Positions 10,980-23,601 of a stretch of DNA of 64,000 nt are shown piece by piece. Position numbers and translations under genes: made by a program. The stretch is from contig NC_092877.1 of NCBI RefSeq assembly GCF_028372415.1, positions 215,725,116 through 215,789,115 of the forward strand, read 5' to 3'. The notes under the pieces were generated by a model. That model did no database searches, was not told the origin of the DNA, and worked only from the letters and a program-made list of their open reading frames with translations. The stretch is from Notamacropus eugenii. Lineage: Eukaryota; Chordata; Mammalia; Diprotodontia; Macropodidae. Position 1 is the stretch's first letter. Every line of letters starts with the position of its first letter.

Positions 10980-13900
10980 ATTTTTTTTTGTTAACTTTTA
11001 AGTTTCAAGCTATCTCCCTCCCTTTCTCCCCACGTCACACTAGAGATGGGCATCATTTGACATAGATTTATCCAAAACCTTAATACACATATTTCTATTT
11101 ATCATTCCTTTCTCTGGGGTTGAATAGCATCTTCCTTCATAGCTTCTTTGTAATTGATTAGACTATTTGTAACATTCAGAATAGCTTTATCATTAGCAAT
11201 TAATTCTTCAAACTATTGCTATTACTGTATACAATGTACTGGTAGTTCTGCTCATTTCAGTCTTCATAATTTCATCCAAGTCATTCCATGTGTTTTTTTT
11301 TTCCCTAAAATTAAGCTGGCTATTATTTCTTACAGTGCAGTAGTATTCCATCCGAGTCATAAAACACCACTTGTTCAGCCATTTCTCAACTGATGGGCAT
11401 CCCTCCACTTCCAGTTCTTTGTCACCACAAGGAGAGGTCTTACAAATATTTCAAAATATATAGATTGTTTTCCCTTTTCCCTGACCACCTTAGAAAACAG
11501 ACCTAATAGTGGTATTTCTGGGTCAAAGGGGATATACAGTTTTATAACCCATTGGGCATAATTCCAGATTGCACTCTAAAGTAATTCCATCAGTTCACAG
11601 TTCTATCAACAGAATATTAGTGCCCCAATTTTTCTACATCTCCACCAATGTTTTCATTTTCCCATTCTGTCACCTTAGTCTGTCTGATAGGTGGAGATGA
11701 TATCTCCAAGATTTGCATTCTTCTAATCAATAATGATTAGAGCAATTTTTATATGACCATACATAACTTTGACTTCTTCATCCAAACACTGACTGTTCAT
11801 ATCTTTTGATCATTTCAATTGAGGAATGAATCATAGTCTTAAAAATTGGACAACTTTCTCTATAAGTTTGAGATATGAGACCTCTCTCCAAGAAACTGTC
11901 TATAAAATGTTTTCCCAATTTTCTGCTTTTGTTTCTATCTTGGTTACATTGATATTATTTGTACAAAATCTTATTAATTTAACTTAATGAAATTATTCAT
12001 TTTATATCTCAATGCAATCTCTTGTTTATTAATATATTCTTCTCTTATTCATAAGTCTGATAGACAATATGTTCAATTTTCTAATTTACTTATGAGATCT
12101 CCTTTTATGTCTAGATTATGTATCCATTTTGATCTTATCTTGGTAAATTGGTTTAAAATATTGATCTAAACCTAGTTTCTGCCAGACTGCTTTCCAGTTT
12201 CCCCAACAATTTTTACCAAATAGTGAATTCTTACCCCTAACAGCTTAAATATTTACCTTTGTTAAACACAAGGTTACTATAACCATTTTCTAATGTGTGT
12301 ATTATGTGTCTACTCTGTTCCACTGACCCACCTTTCTATGTCTTAGCCAATAGTAATACATTCTAAGATCTGGTACTGCTAGATCTCATCTTTTTACATA
12401 AAAACTATTTCCTTAGATTTGTTTGATGTTTTGTTCTTCCAAATGAATTTTGTTATTTTTTCAAACTCAATAAAATATTTGTAGTAGTTTAATTAAAATG
12501 GCATTGAGTAAGTAGATCATTTTAGGTAGAATTGTCATTCTTTTATTATATTGACCCTGTACACTCATGAACAATTACTATTTCTCTAATTATTTAAATC
12601 TGATTTTATTTGTATTAAATGCTTTATAATTATGTTTATTTAACTTCTAGATTTGCCTTGGCAGATAGACTCCCAAGTATTTTATATTGTCTACAGTTGT
12701 TTTAAGTGTGATATACCTTACTGTCTCTTCTTGCAGGGTTTTGTTGGTGATATATAGAAATGTTTATAAGTTTCGTGGGTTTATTTTATAACCTGCTACT
12801 TTGATAAGCTTGTTTCAAATACCTTTTTGGTTGAATCTCTAAGATTTTCCAAGTATATTGTCATATAATCTGCAAAAAGAGAGAGTTTTATTACAATGTT
12901 ATCCATTCCATTTCCTTTTATTTCTTTTTCTTATCTTATTACTGTTGTCAGCATTTCTAATACAATGCTAAGTAATAATGGTGATAAATGGAAATCCTTG
13001 TTTCACTCCTGATCTTACTCTAAAGGTTTCTAGCTTATTCTCATTAAAGATGATAATTGCTGATGGTTTTAGGTACTTGCTTCTTATCATTTGCACTACT
13101 CTTATTTTATTCTTCTATTCTTAATTGCTCTTATTTGATTTTTAAAATCATATTTAAGCTCTTCCAAGAACTCTTTTTGGGCTTGTAACCATTTTACAAT
13201 TTTTATTTGAAGTAGAAGTTTTAATTTCACTATTTTCTTCTGGGTTTGAATCCAGATCTTCTTTGTCACCATAGTAACTATTTATGATCTGGTTCTTTCT
13301 CATTTGTTCACTCATTTTTGTTAAAAAGAAAGCAGCTTATTTCTTGGTTATTAACTGTATGTTAGAGTCAGACTTTCATCTTGGGATGTGGGGGACAATA
13401 TCTCATACTTCAGGCTTTCCACACTGCTGTGATCTGAGCTCTCTCTAGGGGCCTTTACCTTCTCAGTTCTTCTAGAGCTGTACAACCTAAGGCCAGATGT
13501 GGTCAATGTTTCTCAGGCTTGAGCCACTACCAGCCCCCCAGCAATGCTGTCATCACAATTTCTCTTAAAGCCTAAGCTCACCCTTCTTCCCTAGAACTAA
13601 AACCATGGACTTAACTCTTTTTTGAAGAGCCAGCAGTGACTGCGTCCCTCTACTACTAAACTCACTGATGTGTACTTACTTCTTCTAGCCCAGAACCACA
13701 GCTTCTGACCATATTTGGTCAGTGCACCTGGGTCTTTGTCCAGCAGCAGCAGAGGTGCCTGCAAGCTTCCTCTGATCAGTTGCTTAACCCCTACACAATC
13801 TATGAGGTGAAAGTTCCTGAAGCTGAGGCTGTCCCAAGACAGCTGATCCTAGGGCTTGCTATTTGCTGATTTGGTGGCATCTGCTGAGATGTATCTGCAC

Positions 13901-14108
13901 TTCACTCAAGCCAGACCACCAACCCAGAGATCAATTCTTTCCTAACATCCACCCAAGTTGTCTTAGCTTGGACAACTGCTTTATCCCAACTTTTAATTAT
14001 TTATGCCACTCTAAAGCTCACTTTGAAGCACTATTTTAAATTATTTGTGAGGGCATTTGGAAAAGCCAGGTAATTCCTTGCCTTATTGCACCATTTTCCC
14101 AGAATCTT
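10980..14108 (-). mobile_element. L1 LINE (minus), internally deleted
   Basis: From the right, the element starts with an L1 5' end (caccattttccc at about 14092), a 5' UTR (about 13350-14108) and the start of ORF1 (about 13100-13330). It then jumps at about 13100 to the middle of ORF2 and continues to the ORF2 C-terminus, where the frame at 11208-11408 encodes GCPSVEKWLNKWCFMTRMEYY. The 3' UTR ends near 10980. About 3 kb (rest of ORF1, spacer, endonuclease, early RT) are absent. Multiple stops; dead. Confidence 0.8.
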
Positions 14109-14109
14109 T

Positions 14110-15045
14110 TTAAATGAAAACATTTTTAAAAATTTTATACACACGTGCACATACATAAACACATATATATATGTATATACATATAGATCCCTCTATTGGG
14201 TTTTATATTAAGCTTTTCACATCAATTTTCATTGTTTTATGAAGCTATATGCTGTTCATAAACTTCTGTCATCCTCTTTCATAAAGTTTTGCAAATTAAA
14301 AATTCCCCTTTGCCCTTCAATGCCATATTGCGATTCTTAGGAAGAACATGAAATATTTTTTTGCCTGAAAGGCTCATTTAGCCTTTCATTGAAAATATTA
14401 TTCTTTTATCCATATCTTATTGCTTTGTAGTAACAGCTTACATAAATAAGTCAAGGTGGAGTGGTTTTCATTGCTTCTCATATCTTCACATGTCTATTGC
14501 TTTTTTTTCTAATTTTGTGTCAATTTTGAGCTTTCTTCTAATAAATTATGCTTAATTCATAAAACAGTGTGTAGGTGTGCATAGAGCATAGGTCCGGCAT
14601 GCCAGCACACATTCCATTCAGTCCTATTTCTTGGCTTCTTTTGTTTCTAAATAACGAGTTGTATGTTCCAGCATTTTCATTCTCTTGAAACACTGAAGTA
14701 TGAAGTGAGAATTGGCAGGCTTTGGCGATATGGAATGAAAGGAGGAGATGTGAAACAGAGGAATATGAGGTTGAAAACTTATGTGACAAGGGAAATGTGG
14801 ATGTCAATCACTGCAAAGTGGTCTCATTAAAGGTTTGAGAGATAAATGAATGATGAACCTCAATAGTGTAGCATAAATATTAAGTATTAGCTAACCAAGA
14901 AAGCAGAAAGGACAGTTTAACCTTGAGCAATCAGATTTAAGTGGTACAATTTGATCTTTGAGACATTGTAAAACTTGTGAGGGAACAACAAATTATCAAA
15001 AAGTAATTATGTATAACATTATAGACATATTTGAATTTTGCCTAT
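14110..15045. other. Unassigned intergenic DNA with short TA/CA runs
   Basis: A TA/CA-rich run at 14137-14190, then A/T-rich sequence. The minus frame 14538-14807 has no family resemblance. Confidence 0.4.
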
Positions 15046-16317
15046 TTAGTATTTAATTTTATCCTAATTACATATAAGAACAGTTTTTGACATTCATTTT
15101 CTAAAAAAAAATGAGTTCCAAATTCTCTCCTTCTCCCCTCATTGAGAAGGTAGGCAATTTGACATGAGTTATACACGTGCAGTCATGAACAATATATTTC
15201 CATAACAGTCTTGTTATAAAAGAAAATACAAACAAAAAAGAAAGAAGATTAAAGAAAGTTTTAAAAAGAGTATTCTTTCATCTGCTTTCAGTCTCCATCA
15301 TTTCTTTCTCTGGAGATGAGTAGCATTTATTTTCCTCATAAGTCCTTCAAAATTATCTTGAATCATTGCCCTGTTGAGAATACCTAAGTCATTCACAGCT
15401 GATCATCCTGCAATATTATTGTTACTGTTTATAAATTTCTTCTGATTCTGTTCATTTCACTTTGCATCAATTCACTTACATCTTTCCAGGTTTTTCTGAA
15501 ACTATCCTGCTTATTATTTCTTATAGCACAATAGTATTCCATCACAATCATATACCACAAATTGTTCAATCATTCCCCAATTCATGGGCATGCCCTCAAT
15601 TTCCAATTCTTTACCACAACAAAAAGAGCTGCCATAAATATTTTTGGTACATAAAGGCTGTTTTCCCTCTTTAATCTCTTTGGGATATAAACCTAGAAGT
15701 TGCATTGCTGAGTCAGAGTGTCCATGGTTTTATAGCCCTTTGAGCATAGTTCCAAATTGCTCTCCAGAATGGTTGAATCAGTTCAAACTCCACCAACAGT
15801 GGTGGAACATTAGTGTCTCCATTTTTGCACATTCCATCCAATATCTGTCATTTTCCTTTTTTTTTTTTTTTTATCTTATTAGGCAATCTTCTAGGTGTGG
15901 GGTGATACCATAGAGTTTTTTTAATTTGTATTTTTCTCATCAATAGTGATAGAATTTTTTTTATATGACTATAGATAGCTTTGATTACTTCATGTGAAAA
16001 TTTCCTATTCATATCTTTTTGACCATTTAGCAGTTGAGGAATGACTTGTATTCTTATAAATTTGACCCACTTTCTCTATACATTTGAGAAATGAAGTCTT
16101 TATCAGAGAGACAGTGTAAATTCTTTCACAATTATGATTGCTTTGTATTTCCCTTGATCCTATGTTTCCTCCTATTCATCCCTCATTCTCTCTCCTTTCA
16201 CTCTGTCCATCATCAACATTGTTTTCTTTCTGACTACCATTTCCATCAATCCATCCTCCCTTCTATCAGATCTCCCCCGTTCTCTTATCTCCTTTCACTC
16301 CTACTTTCCTGCACAGT

Positions 16318-16368
16318 AAGATACACATACATACATACATATATATGTTTGTGTGTGTATGTATTTTT
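16318..16368 (+). repeat. ACAT/TATG microsatellite
   Basis: acatacatacatatatatg and neighbouring TG units inside the host L1 spacer. Confidence 0.8.
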
Positions 16369-16571
16369 CCAATAGAGTATGCATGTTGTTCTCTCTGAGC
16401 AAATTCTGATGTGAGAAAGATTCAAGCATTCCTCTCTACCTCCCCCATCTTCTTCTCCTCTGTAAAAGTTCTGTCAGGCTTCTTTTATGTGAAATAATTT
16501 ACCCCATTCTACCTCTCCCTTTCTCCTTCTCCCGATGCATTCATTTTTCTCATACCTTTATTTTTAGATAT

Positions 16572-16747
16572 CATCCCATCTGGCCTCAGACATTTACCAG
16601 CTGTGTGTCCTTAGGGAAGTCACTTAACTCTGTTTACCTCAATATCCTCAACTCTTAAATGAGCTGGAGAAGGAAATGGCAAAGAACTTTATTATCTTTG
16701 CAAGATAACCCCCAAAGGGGTGATAAAGACTGAAAATGATTGAAAAA
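16572..16747 (+). mobile_element. Marsupial tRNA-derived SINE (plus), inserted in host L1
   Basis: Contains cctcagacatttaccagc, tgtgtgtccttagggaagtc, gagctggagaaggaaatggc and a tail with gactgaaaatgattgaaaaa. The head is truncated. Flanks tatcatcccat and tatcattccat look like a target duplication. Confidence 0.85.
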
Positions 16748-17335
16748 ACATTTTTAAAGTATCATTCCATCATATTCAACTCACACCCATTCCCTCTATG
16801 TATACGCCTACTAAGTGCCCTAATATTGATAAAGTTCTTAAGAGTTACAAGTATCATCTTCCCATGTAGGAATGTAAACAAGTAAACCTTATTGAGTCCC
16901 TTATGATTTCTCTTTCTTGATTACTTTTTTATGGTTCTCTTGAGTCTGTTTTTGAAAGGCAAATTTATTATCCTGCTCTAGTCTATTCATCAAGAATGCT
17001 TGAAAATCTTTTCTCATTAAAGATCCATTTCTCCTGCTGAAGGATTATACTCAGTTTTGCTGGATAGGTGACTCTTCATTATAATCCTCATTCCTTTGCC
17101 CTCTGGAATATCATATTTCAAGCCCTCTAATGATTTAATGTGTTATCCTGACTGTGACTCCACAATATTTGAATTGTTTCTTTCTGTCTGCTTGCAATAT
17201 TTTCTCCTTGATCTGGGAGTTCTGCGATTTGGTGATAATACTCCTGGGAGTTTAATTTGGGATCTCTTTCTAGAGGTTATTGGTGGATTTTTTCAATGTC
17301 TATTTTACACTCTGGTTCTAGGATGTCACAGCAGA

Positions 17336-19364
17336 TTTCTTCCTTCCTTCCTTTCTTCCTTCCATCCTTCCTTCCTTTCTCTCTCTCTTTCTCTCCTCTC
17401 CTTCTCTCCTCTCCTTCTCTTTCTCTCTCTTCCTTCCTTCCTTCCTTCCTTCCTTCCTTCCTTCCTTCCTTCCTTCCTTCCTTCCTTCCTTCCTTTCTTT
17501 TTCGTTCTTTCTTTCCAAGGTTCCATAATCACTATCATATAACCTGATATTTTTCTTTCCCTCCCTCCCCCACTCTCTCCAAGACAGCAAACAGTTTTAT
17601 ATAGGTTCTACACATACATTCCTATTAAATACATTTCCACTACAGTTATGTTGTATAGAAGAATTAAAATGAATGGGAGAAGTCATATAACAAACCAAAA
17701 TGGGATACAAAAGAAAATGATCTGCTACAATCTGCAATTGAATTCCATAGCTATTTCTCTGGATATAGAAGGCATTTGCCTTAAAAGACCACTGGGAAGT
17801 TTTTAAGTCCTTGCATTGCAATGAAGTTCTAAGTCTACCAGAAAAAATCCTTGCACATTGTGGTTGTTACTGTGCATAAAGTTCTCCTGGTTCTGCTCCT
17901 TTTCCTCAGTATCAGATCATATAAGTCTTTCCAGGCCTCTCTGAAGTCTTCCTGTTCATCATTTCTTATAGCACAATAGTATTCCATTACATTCATATAC
18001 CATAATTTATTCAGCCATTCTCCAATTGATGGGCATCCCCTTGATTTCCAGTTTTTGGCCTCCACAAAGAGTGCTGCTATAAATATTTTTGTACATGTGG
18101 GATCCTTTGCCATTTTTATGATCTCCCAGCATACAGTCCTAGAAGCAATATTGCTGGGTCAAAGGGTATGCACATTTTTGTAGCCTGTTGGCCATAGTTC
18201 CAAATTGCTCTCCAGAATGGTTAGATCAGCTCACAGCTCCATCAACGGTGAATTAGTGTTCCAACTCTCCCACACCTTCTCCCACATTTATCATCTTCCT
18301 GTTCTTTTATGTTAGCCAATCTGATAGCATGTCTCAGAGTTGTTTTGATTTAAATCTCTCTAATCAATAGTGATTTATAGCATTTTTTCATATGACTATA
18401 GATATCTTTAGTTTCTTCCTCTGAAAACTACCTGTTCATATTCTTTGACCATTTATCAATCGGGGAATGACTTGGATTCTTGTACATTTGACTCACTTCT
18501 CTATAAATTTTAGAAATGAGGCTTTTATCACAGACCCTAGTCACAAAAATTCTTTCCCAGTTTTCTGCTTCCCTCCTAATCTTGGTTACATTGAATTTGG
18601 ATTTGCAAAATCTTTTAAGTTTCATGTAATCAAAATAATTCATTTTGCACTTCATAATGCTTTCTGCCTGTTTAGTCAAAAATTCTTCCCTTCTCCATAA
18701 ATCTGATAAATACACTATTCCTTGCTCCACTAATTTGTTTATAGTATCACTCTTTGTACCAAGATCATGTATCCATTTGGACTTTATTCTTGTGTGCAGG
18801 GTCAGGCATTGGTCTATGCCTAGTTTCTGCCATATTTTATCCAGTTTTCCCAGCAGTTTTTGTCAAACAGTAAGTTCTTATCTCAGAAGCTGGGGTCCTT
18901 GGGTTTATCAAACAGTAAATTGCTATATTCATTGCCTACCATGTTTTGAGGACCTAGCATGTTCCACTTGTCTCCCCTTCTGTTTCTTAGCCATTTCCAA
19001 GTGGTTGTGCTACTTTACAATACAATTTGAGATCTGGTAGAGCTAGGCCACCTTCCCTAGCATTTCTTTCCATTAGTTCCCTTGATATTCTGGACCTTTT
19101 TTTCTTCCAGATGAATTTCAATATTATTTTTTCCAGCTCTAGAAAATAATTATCTGATAGTTTGATTTGTATGGCACTCAATAAGTAAATTAACTTAGGT
19201 AGAATTGTCATTTTTATTATATTGGCTAGGCCTACCAACGAGCAACTGATATTTTTCCACTTACTTAGTTCTGACTTTATTTGTGTGAAAAATATCTTAT
19301 AATTGTGTTCATATGGTCCCTGGATTTCTTTTAGTAGGTAGACTCTCTGTTAATTTCTTCAAGT
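17336..19364 (-). mobile_element. Nested L1 LINE (minus), 5'-truncated, about 2 kb
   Basis: A separate L1 inserted into ORF1 of the host L1. Its 3' end lies at the left with the C/T-rich repeat (17338-17515) as a degenerate tail, then the 3' UTR and ORF2 C-terminus: the frame at 17835-18113 encodes GEWLNKLWYMNVMEYYCAI, and 18987-19238 encodes further ORF2 (IKLSDNYFLELEKIILKFIW). It is truncated at about 19362. The flanks share ATTTCTT, a likely target duplication. It is better preserved than its host, hence younger. Confidence 0.85.
17338..17515 (+). repeat. (CTTC)n / (CTTT)n microsatellite
   Basis: About 180 bp of CTTC, CTTT and TCTC units, with a pure (CTTC)n core at about 17430-17490. It occupies the tail position of the nested L1, so on the minus strand it is (GAAG)n derived from the poly(A) tail. 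Confidence 0.92.
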
Positions 19365-19575
19365 ATGATATCCAAGTCCATCTTTTGATTATGGCTTTCA
19401 GATAGTTCAATAATTCTTAAATTATCTCTCCTGGATCTATTTTCTAAGTTAATTTTTTTTCCAAAGAGATAGTTCACATTTTCTTCCATTTTTTATTCTT
19501 TTGATTTTATTTAATTGATTCTTGATGTCTCATAGAATCATTAGCTTCTACTTGCCCAATCCTAATTTTTAAGGA

Positions 19576-20596
19576 TTTATTTTATTTTTTTTCCAATTTA
19601 TTATTTAATTTATTTTAATTTTCAACATTCACTTCCATAAGTTTTAAATTTTCTCCTCCTCCCTCCCTCATCTATCTTTGAGACTTCATGCAGTGTGATA
19701 CATGCTCTACACATACATTCCTAATAAAAAAAAAACATTTTCATATTAATCATGTTGCATAGAAGAAAAGATAAAAATGGAAAAAAAAAAGCTATGAGAA
19801 AGGGAAACAAAGCAAAACAAAACAAAAAAGAAAATGGTCTACTTCAATCTGTATTCCAACTCCATAGTTCTTTCTCTGGATGTTGATGGAATTTTCCATC
19901 ATGAGTCCTTTGGATTTGTTTTAAGTCCTTCCATTGCTGAGAAGGGCTAAGTCTATCAAAATCAGTCATCACACACTGTGGTTGTTACTGTGTACAATAT
20001 TCTCCAGATTCTTGTCACTTCACTCAGCATCAGTTCATATAAATCTTTCCAGGTTTTTCTGAAGTCTTCCTGTTCATCATTTCTTATAGCACAATAGTAT
20101 TCCATTACATTCATATACCACAACTTGTTCAGCCATTGCTCAATTCATGGACATCCCCTCAATTTCCCATTGTTGGCCACTACAAAAAGAACTGCTATAA
20201 ATATTTTTATACATGTGGGTCCTTTTTTCCATTTTTATGATCTCTTTAGGATATAGACCTCTATAGGAGTGGTATTGCTGGATCAAAGGGTATGCACATT
20301 TTTATAACCCTTTTAGCAGATTTCCAAATTGCTCTGCAGAATGATTGGATCAACTCCCAGTTCCACCAACAATGAATTACTGCTCCAACTTTCCCACATC
20401 TTCTCCAACACTTATCATTTTCCTATTTTGTCATGTTAACCAATCTGATAAGTGTGATGTGGTACCTCAGAGCTGTTTTGATTTGCATGTCTCTAATCAA
20501 TAGTGATTTAGAGCATTTGTTTCATATGACTATAAATAGCTTTAATTTCTACCTCTGAAAGCTGCCTGTTCATATCTTTGACCATTTGCCAATTGG
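19576..20596 (-). mobile_element. Second nested L1 LINE (minus), 5'-truncated, about 1 kb
   Basis: A T-rich start (the tail), 3' UTR and ORF2 C-terminus (agcacaatagtattccatta at about 20088), breaking off at 20596 where host ORF1 resumes. The flanks aaggatttatttt and aaggaaattatttt look like a 13-14 bp target duplication with one or two changes. Confidence 0.85.
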
Positions 20597-21188
20597 GAAA
20601 AAGGAAATTATTTTCTTTAGTGACCTTTTGTATCTTCTTTTCCATGTGGCCAATTCTGCTTTATAAGGAGTTCTCTTCAGTAAATTTTCATTTACCATTT
20701 CCATTTGGCCAATTCTGCTTTTCAAGACATGCTTCTCTTTGTTGGATTTTTATGTTTTGGTTTTTTTTTTTTTACCATTGGACCTATTCTGATTTTTGAG
20801 GTACAATTTTCTTTAGTATTTTTGTCCCTCATTTACCAAGCTGTTTATTCTTTGGCACTTCTCTTTCCTTTCCCATTTTTTCCTGCACCTCTGGTATTTG
20901 ATCTTTTAAAATGTCTTTGAGCTCTTCCAGCAACTTACTTCTGGGCAGGGGTGGGGGACATGAAACAAATTCACATTTTCTTTGAGCCTTTGGATTTAAC
21001 ACTTTTAACTTTGTTTTGTTCTGAGTGTATATTTTGATCTTCCCTATCACCACAGTCACTTCCCATAGTCGAGTTGTTTTTTTATTGTTGTTTGTTCATT
21101 TTTTAATGCTATTTTTTGCCTTTAACTTGATATCAAAGTTGAGTTCTGCTCTGGTGGTGAAGGGGATACTATCCCAAGCTTCAGGTTA

Positions 21189-21190
<2 letters not shown>

Positions 21191-21228
<38 letters not shown>
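21191..21228 (+). repeat. (TG)n microsatellite
   Basis: About 19 TG units inside the host L1 5' UTR. Confidence 0.95.
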
Positions 21229-21229
<1 letters not shown>

Positions 21230-21812
21230 CTACTTTCAGACCTAGTTCTGGGGATCTGTAAGTTTTCAGTTCTTCCATAATGGTATGATCTAAGGAAAGG
21301 TGTGTTTACTACTTTCATTGTCTGTGCTCTTGTATTTGAGCAATGACAGCATTCTTTCTTGCCCTGGAACTGTGACTAAGGTCTCTGTTCCTGAGCTGCT
21401 ACAAGTTCTATTGTGCTATTGTTTACCCTTACCCTGGGACTATGACAAGAATCTGTGTATGTATGGGCAATTTAACAGAATTCTGTATCCAGTGCCAGCA
21501 AAGTGACCCCTATAATGTCCCTTTGGCTATTTGTCTGACCGCCTTTCCATCTGTGGGCCGAGAGCTTTTGCCTATTCAGTCACCTCCAAGGCCTGAAGCT
21601 GATTTGCCCTGGCACTGCCCATGCTGGACAGTGCTCTATTCTCACACAGATAGGATAGAAATTTCCTACTGACAGTCTAGGTTGTCTTAGGTTGCAATAT
21701 TGTTTCATCCCAGAATTTATTTCAAGTTGTTATCTTAAGTTATTTGGAGGAGAATTTGAGAGATCCCAAGTGAATTTCTACCTTTTCTCTGTCATCATGG
21801 CTCCAGCCTCTG

Positions 21813-22185
21813 AGCAACCTACAATTAGACACTGTTACAAATGTTAACTAATATTGACTCAGAACAGATAAAGTTTATTTTAAAAAAGAAAGGAGGATGG
21901 TATTGAGGATGAAGTATAACACTATTCATTTCCTCCAAAAGAATTGTGGAATAAGGTCACCTAGGATAAGAGGTCCTAAATACAAAAATCCCTCTCAAAG
22001 GTGGTTTAAAACTATTCCAGACAATAAAACCCTAGGAAGCAAGAGATTAGCACTCAAGAGACCGATATAGTCTGTTTTAAGTTTAAACTTAAAGGAAAAT
22101 TAAATTTAATCTCAAAATGATGTCAAAAGCCAGAGGCATTCTATGAGAATTCTGGTAGCACTATTTCCTTAAAGATGCTTTAGGG
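21813..22185. other. Spacer between two divergent L1 5' ends
   Basis: About 370 bp of unique A/T-rich sequence separating the minus L1 start (about 21805) from the plus L1-derived start (22186). No gene seen. Confidence 0.6.
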
Positions 22186-22933
22186 GATTGGAGCCAAGAT
22201 GGTGGAGTAGAATGACAGACCTGCTCTAACTCTACCCCCATTGCCCATATAATACCTGTAAAAAATGACTCTAAACAAATTCTAGAACAGCAGAATCCAC
22301 AAAACGACAAAGTGAAAGAGACTTCCAGCCCAAGACAGCCTGGAAGACTGACAGGAAAGGTCTATTGCACCAGACTTAGAGCAGAGCATACCCCAGTCTT
22401 GGCTGCACAGCACTGCAAGGACAGATATGGAGCAGGCTTCAAGGAGCAGGATCATGGGTAGCAGGGGCAGTTCCCAGATTATTTGACCCATAGAAGCCAA
22501 AGACAGCTTCAAAGGTCAGTGAGAAAACTCTTTCACCTGGATGAGAAGGGAGCAGAGTCCAACTCTAGCCTTGGCCCCAGGGCACTGACAGCCACAGCAG
22601 CAACCACTGCAGCAGCAGCATCCATTTTTGGAACCCTCTACCTAAAGACTCTGGGAGAATTAAGCAGCCATTCTGGATCTCAGTTCTGAGTGGTGATCCT
22701 GGGGTGAGGAGTGCTGTAGTGGTGGAGCTTGTGGAGGCTCTAGAGAGGGAACCCTACTCACAGATCCTGGGCAGAAAAGTTTGTGGCTGCTCCCAGATGA
22801 GAGTGCAGACTAGGAGATGAGTAAACTCCTCTCCCTTTATTGTGCCACCTTGGAGGAATTGAGAACTTACAGTTCCTTAGAGCATACCTTCCACTTGACA
22901 AAGGACTCAAAAGCCAAGTAACTTGCTGGGAAA

Positions 22934-23601
22934 ATGTCAAGAAAAGGGGGAAAAATTAAACCCATAGAAGGTTACTTTCTTGGTGAACAAGTATTTTCTT
23001 CGATCCTTTTGGATGAGAAAGAACAAAGCATACCATTAGAGAGAGACATAAAAGTCAAGGCTTCTACATCCAAAACCTCCAAAATAAATATGCATTGTTC
23101 TCAGGCCATGAAAGAGATCAAAAAGGATTTTGAAAATCAAGTAAGAGAGGTAGAGGAAAAATTGAGAAGAGAAATTATAGTGATCCAAGAAAATAATGAA
23201 AACTGAGTCAATAGTTTGTTAAAGGAGATCCAAAAAACGCTGAAGAAAATAATATCTTTAAAAACAGATTAACCCAATTGGCAAAAGAGGTCCAAAAAGC
23301 CAATGAGGAGAAGAATACTTTAAAAAGCAGAATTAGCCAAATGAAAAAGGAGGTTCAAAAACTAACTGAAGAAAATAGTTCTTTAAAAATTAGAATGGAA
23401 CAGATGGAAGCTAATGACTTTATGAGAAACCAAGAAATCACAAAGCAAAACCAAAAGAATGAAAAAATAGAAGGAAACGTGAAATATCTCATTGGAAAAA
23501 CAGCTGATCTGGAAAATAGATCCAGGAGAGATAATTTTAAAGTTATGGGGCTACTTGAAAGTCATGATCAAAAACAAGATCCTAGATATCATCTTTCATG
23601 A
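22934..23601 (+). pseudogene. L1 ORF1p remnant: coiled coil and start of RNA-binding domain
   Basis: Two open pieces, 22934-23206 and 23278-23601, belong to one L1 ORF1. The first ends in a stop after VIQENNEN. The second encodes a leucine/isoleucine heptad coiled coil, then the motif ENRSRRDN that precedes the RRM in L1 ORF1p. Downstream, stop-rich frames still show pieces of the C-terminal domain (for example around 23700-23800). ORF1p normally trimerises and binds L1 RNA; this copy cannot make it whole. Confidence 0.8.

Larger units (their letters stand above)
15050..21812 (-). mobile_element. Host L1 LINE (minus) carrying three later insertions
   Basis: Segments of one minus L1, in order from the right: 5' end (ctgtcatcatggctcc, about 21805), 5' UTR, ORF1 (20597-21060), ORF1 again (19365-19573 and 16930-17335), spacer (16130-16570 and 16750-16930), then ORF2 C-terminus (15460-16125; aatagtattccatcacaatc) and the 3' UTR to 15050. 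The ORF1 pieces match consecutive parts of the L1 at 6600-7010, showing they were once continuous. The gaps are two younger L1s and a SINE. Most of ORF2 is missing at the 16125 junction. Dead. Confidence 0.82.

Noticed and set aside
17096-17590. Leu/Pro/Ser-rich plus-strand and Arg/Lys/Glu-rich minus-strand frames
   Set aside because: Encoded by the CTTC/CTTT array within L1 sequence.
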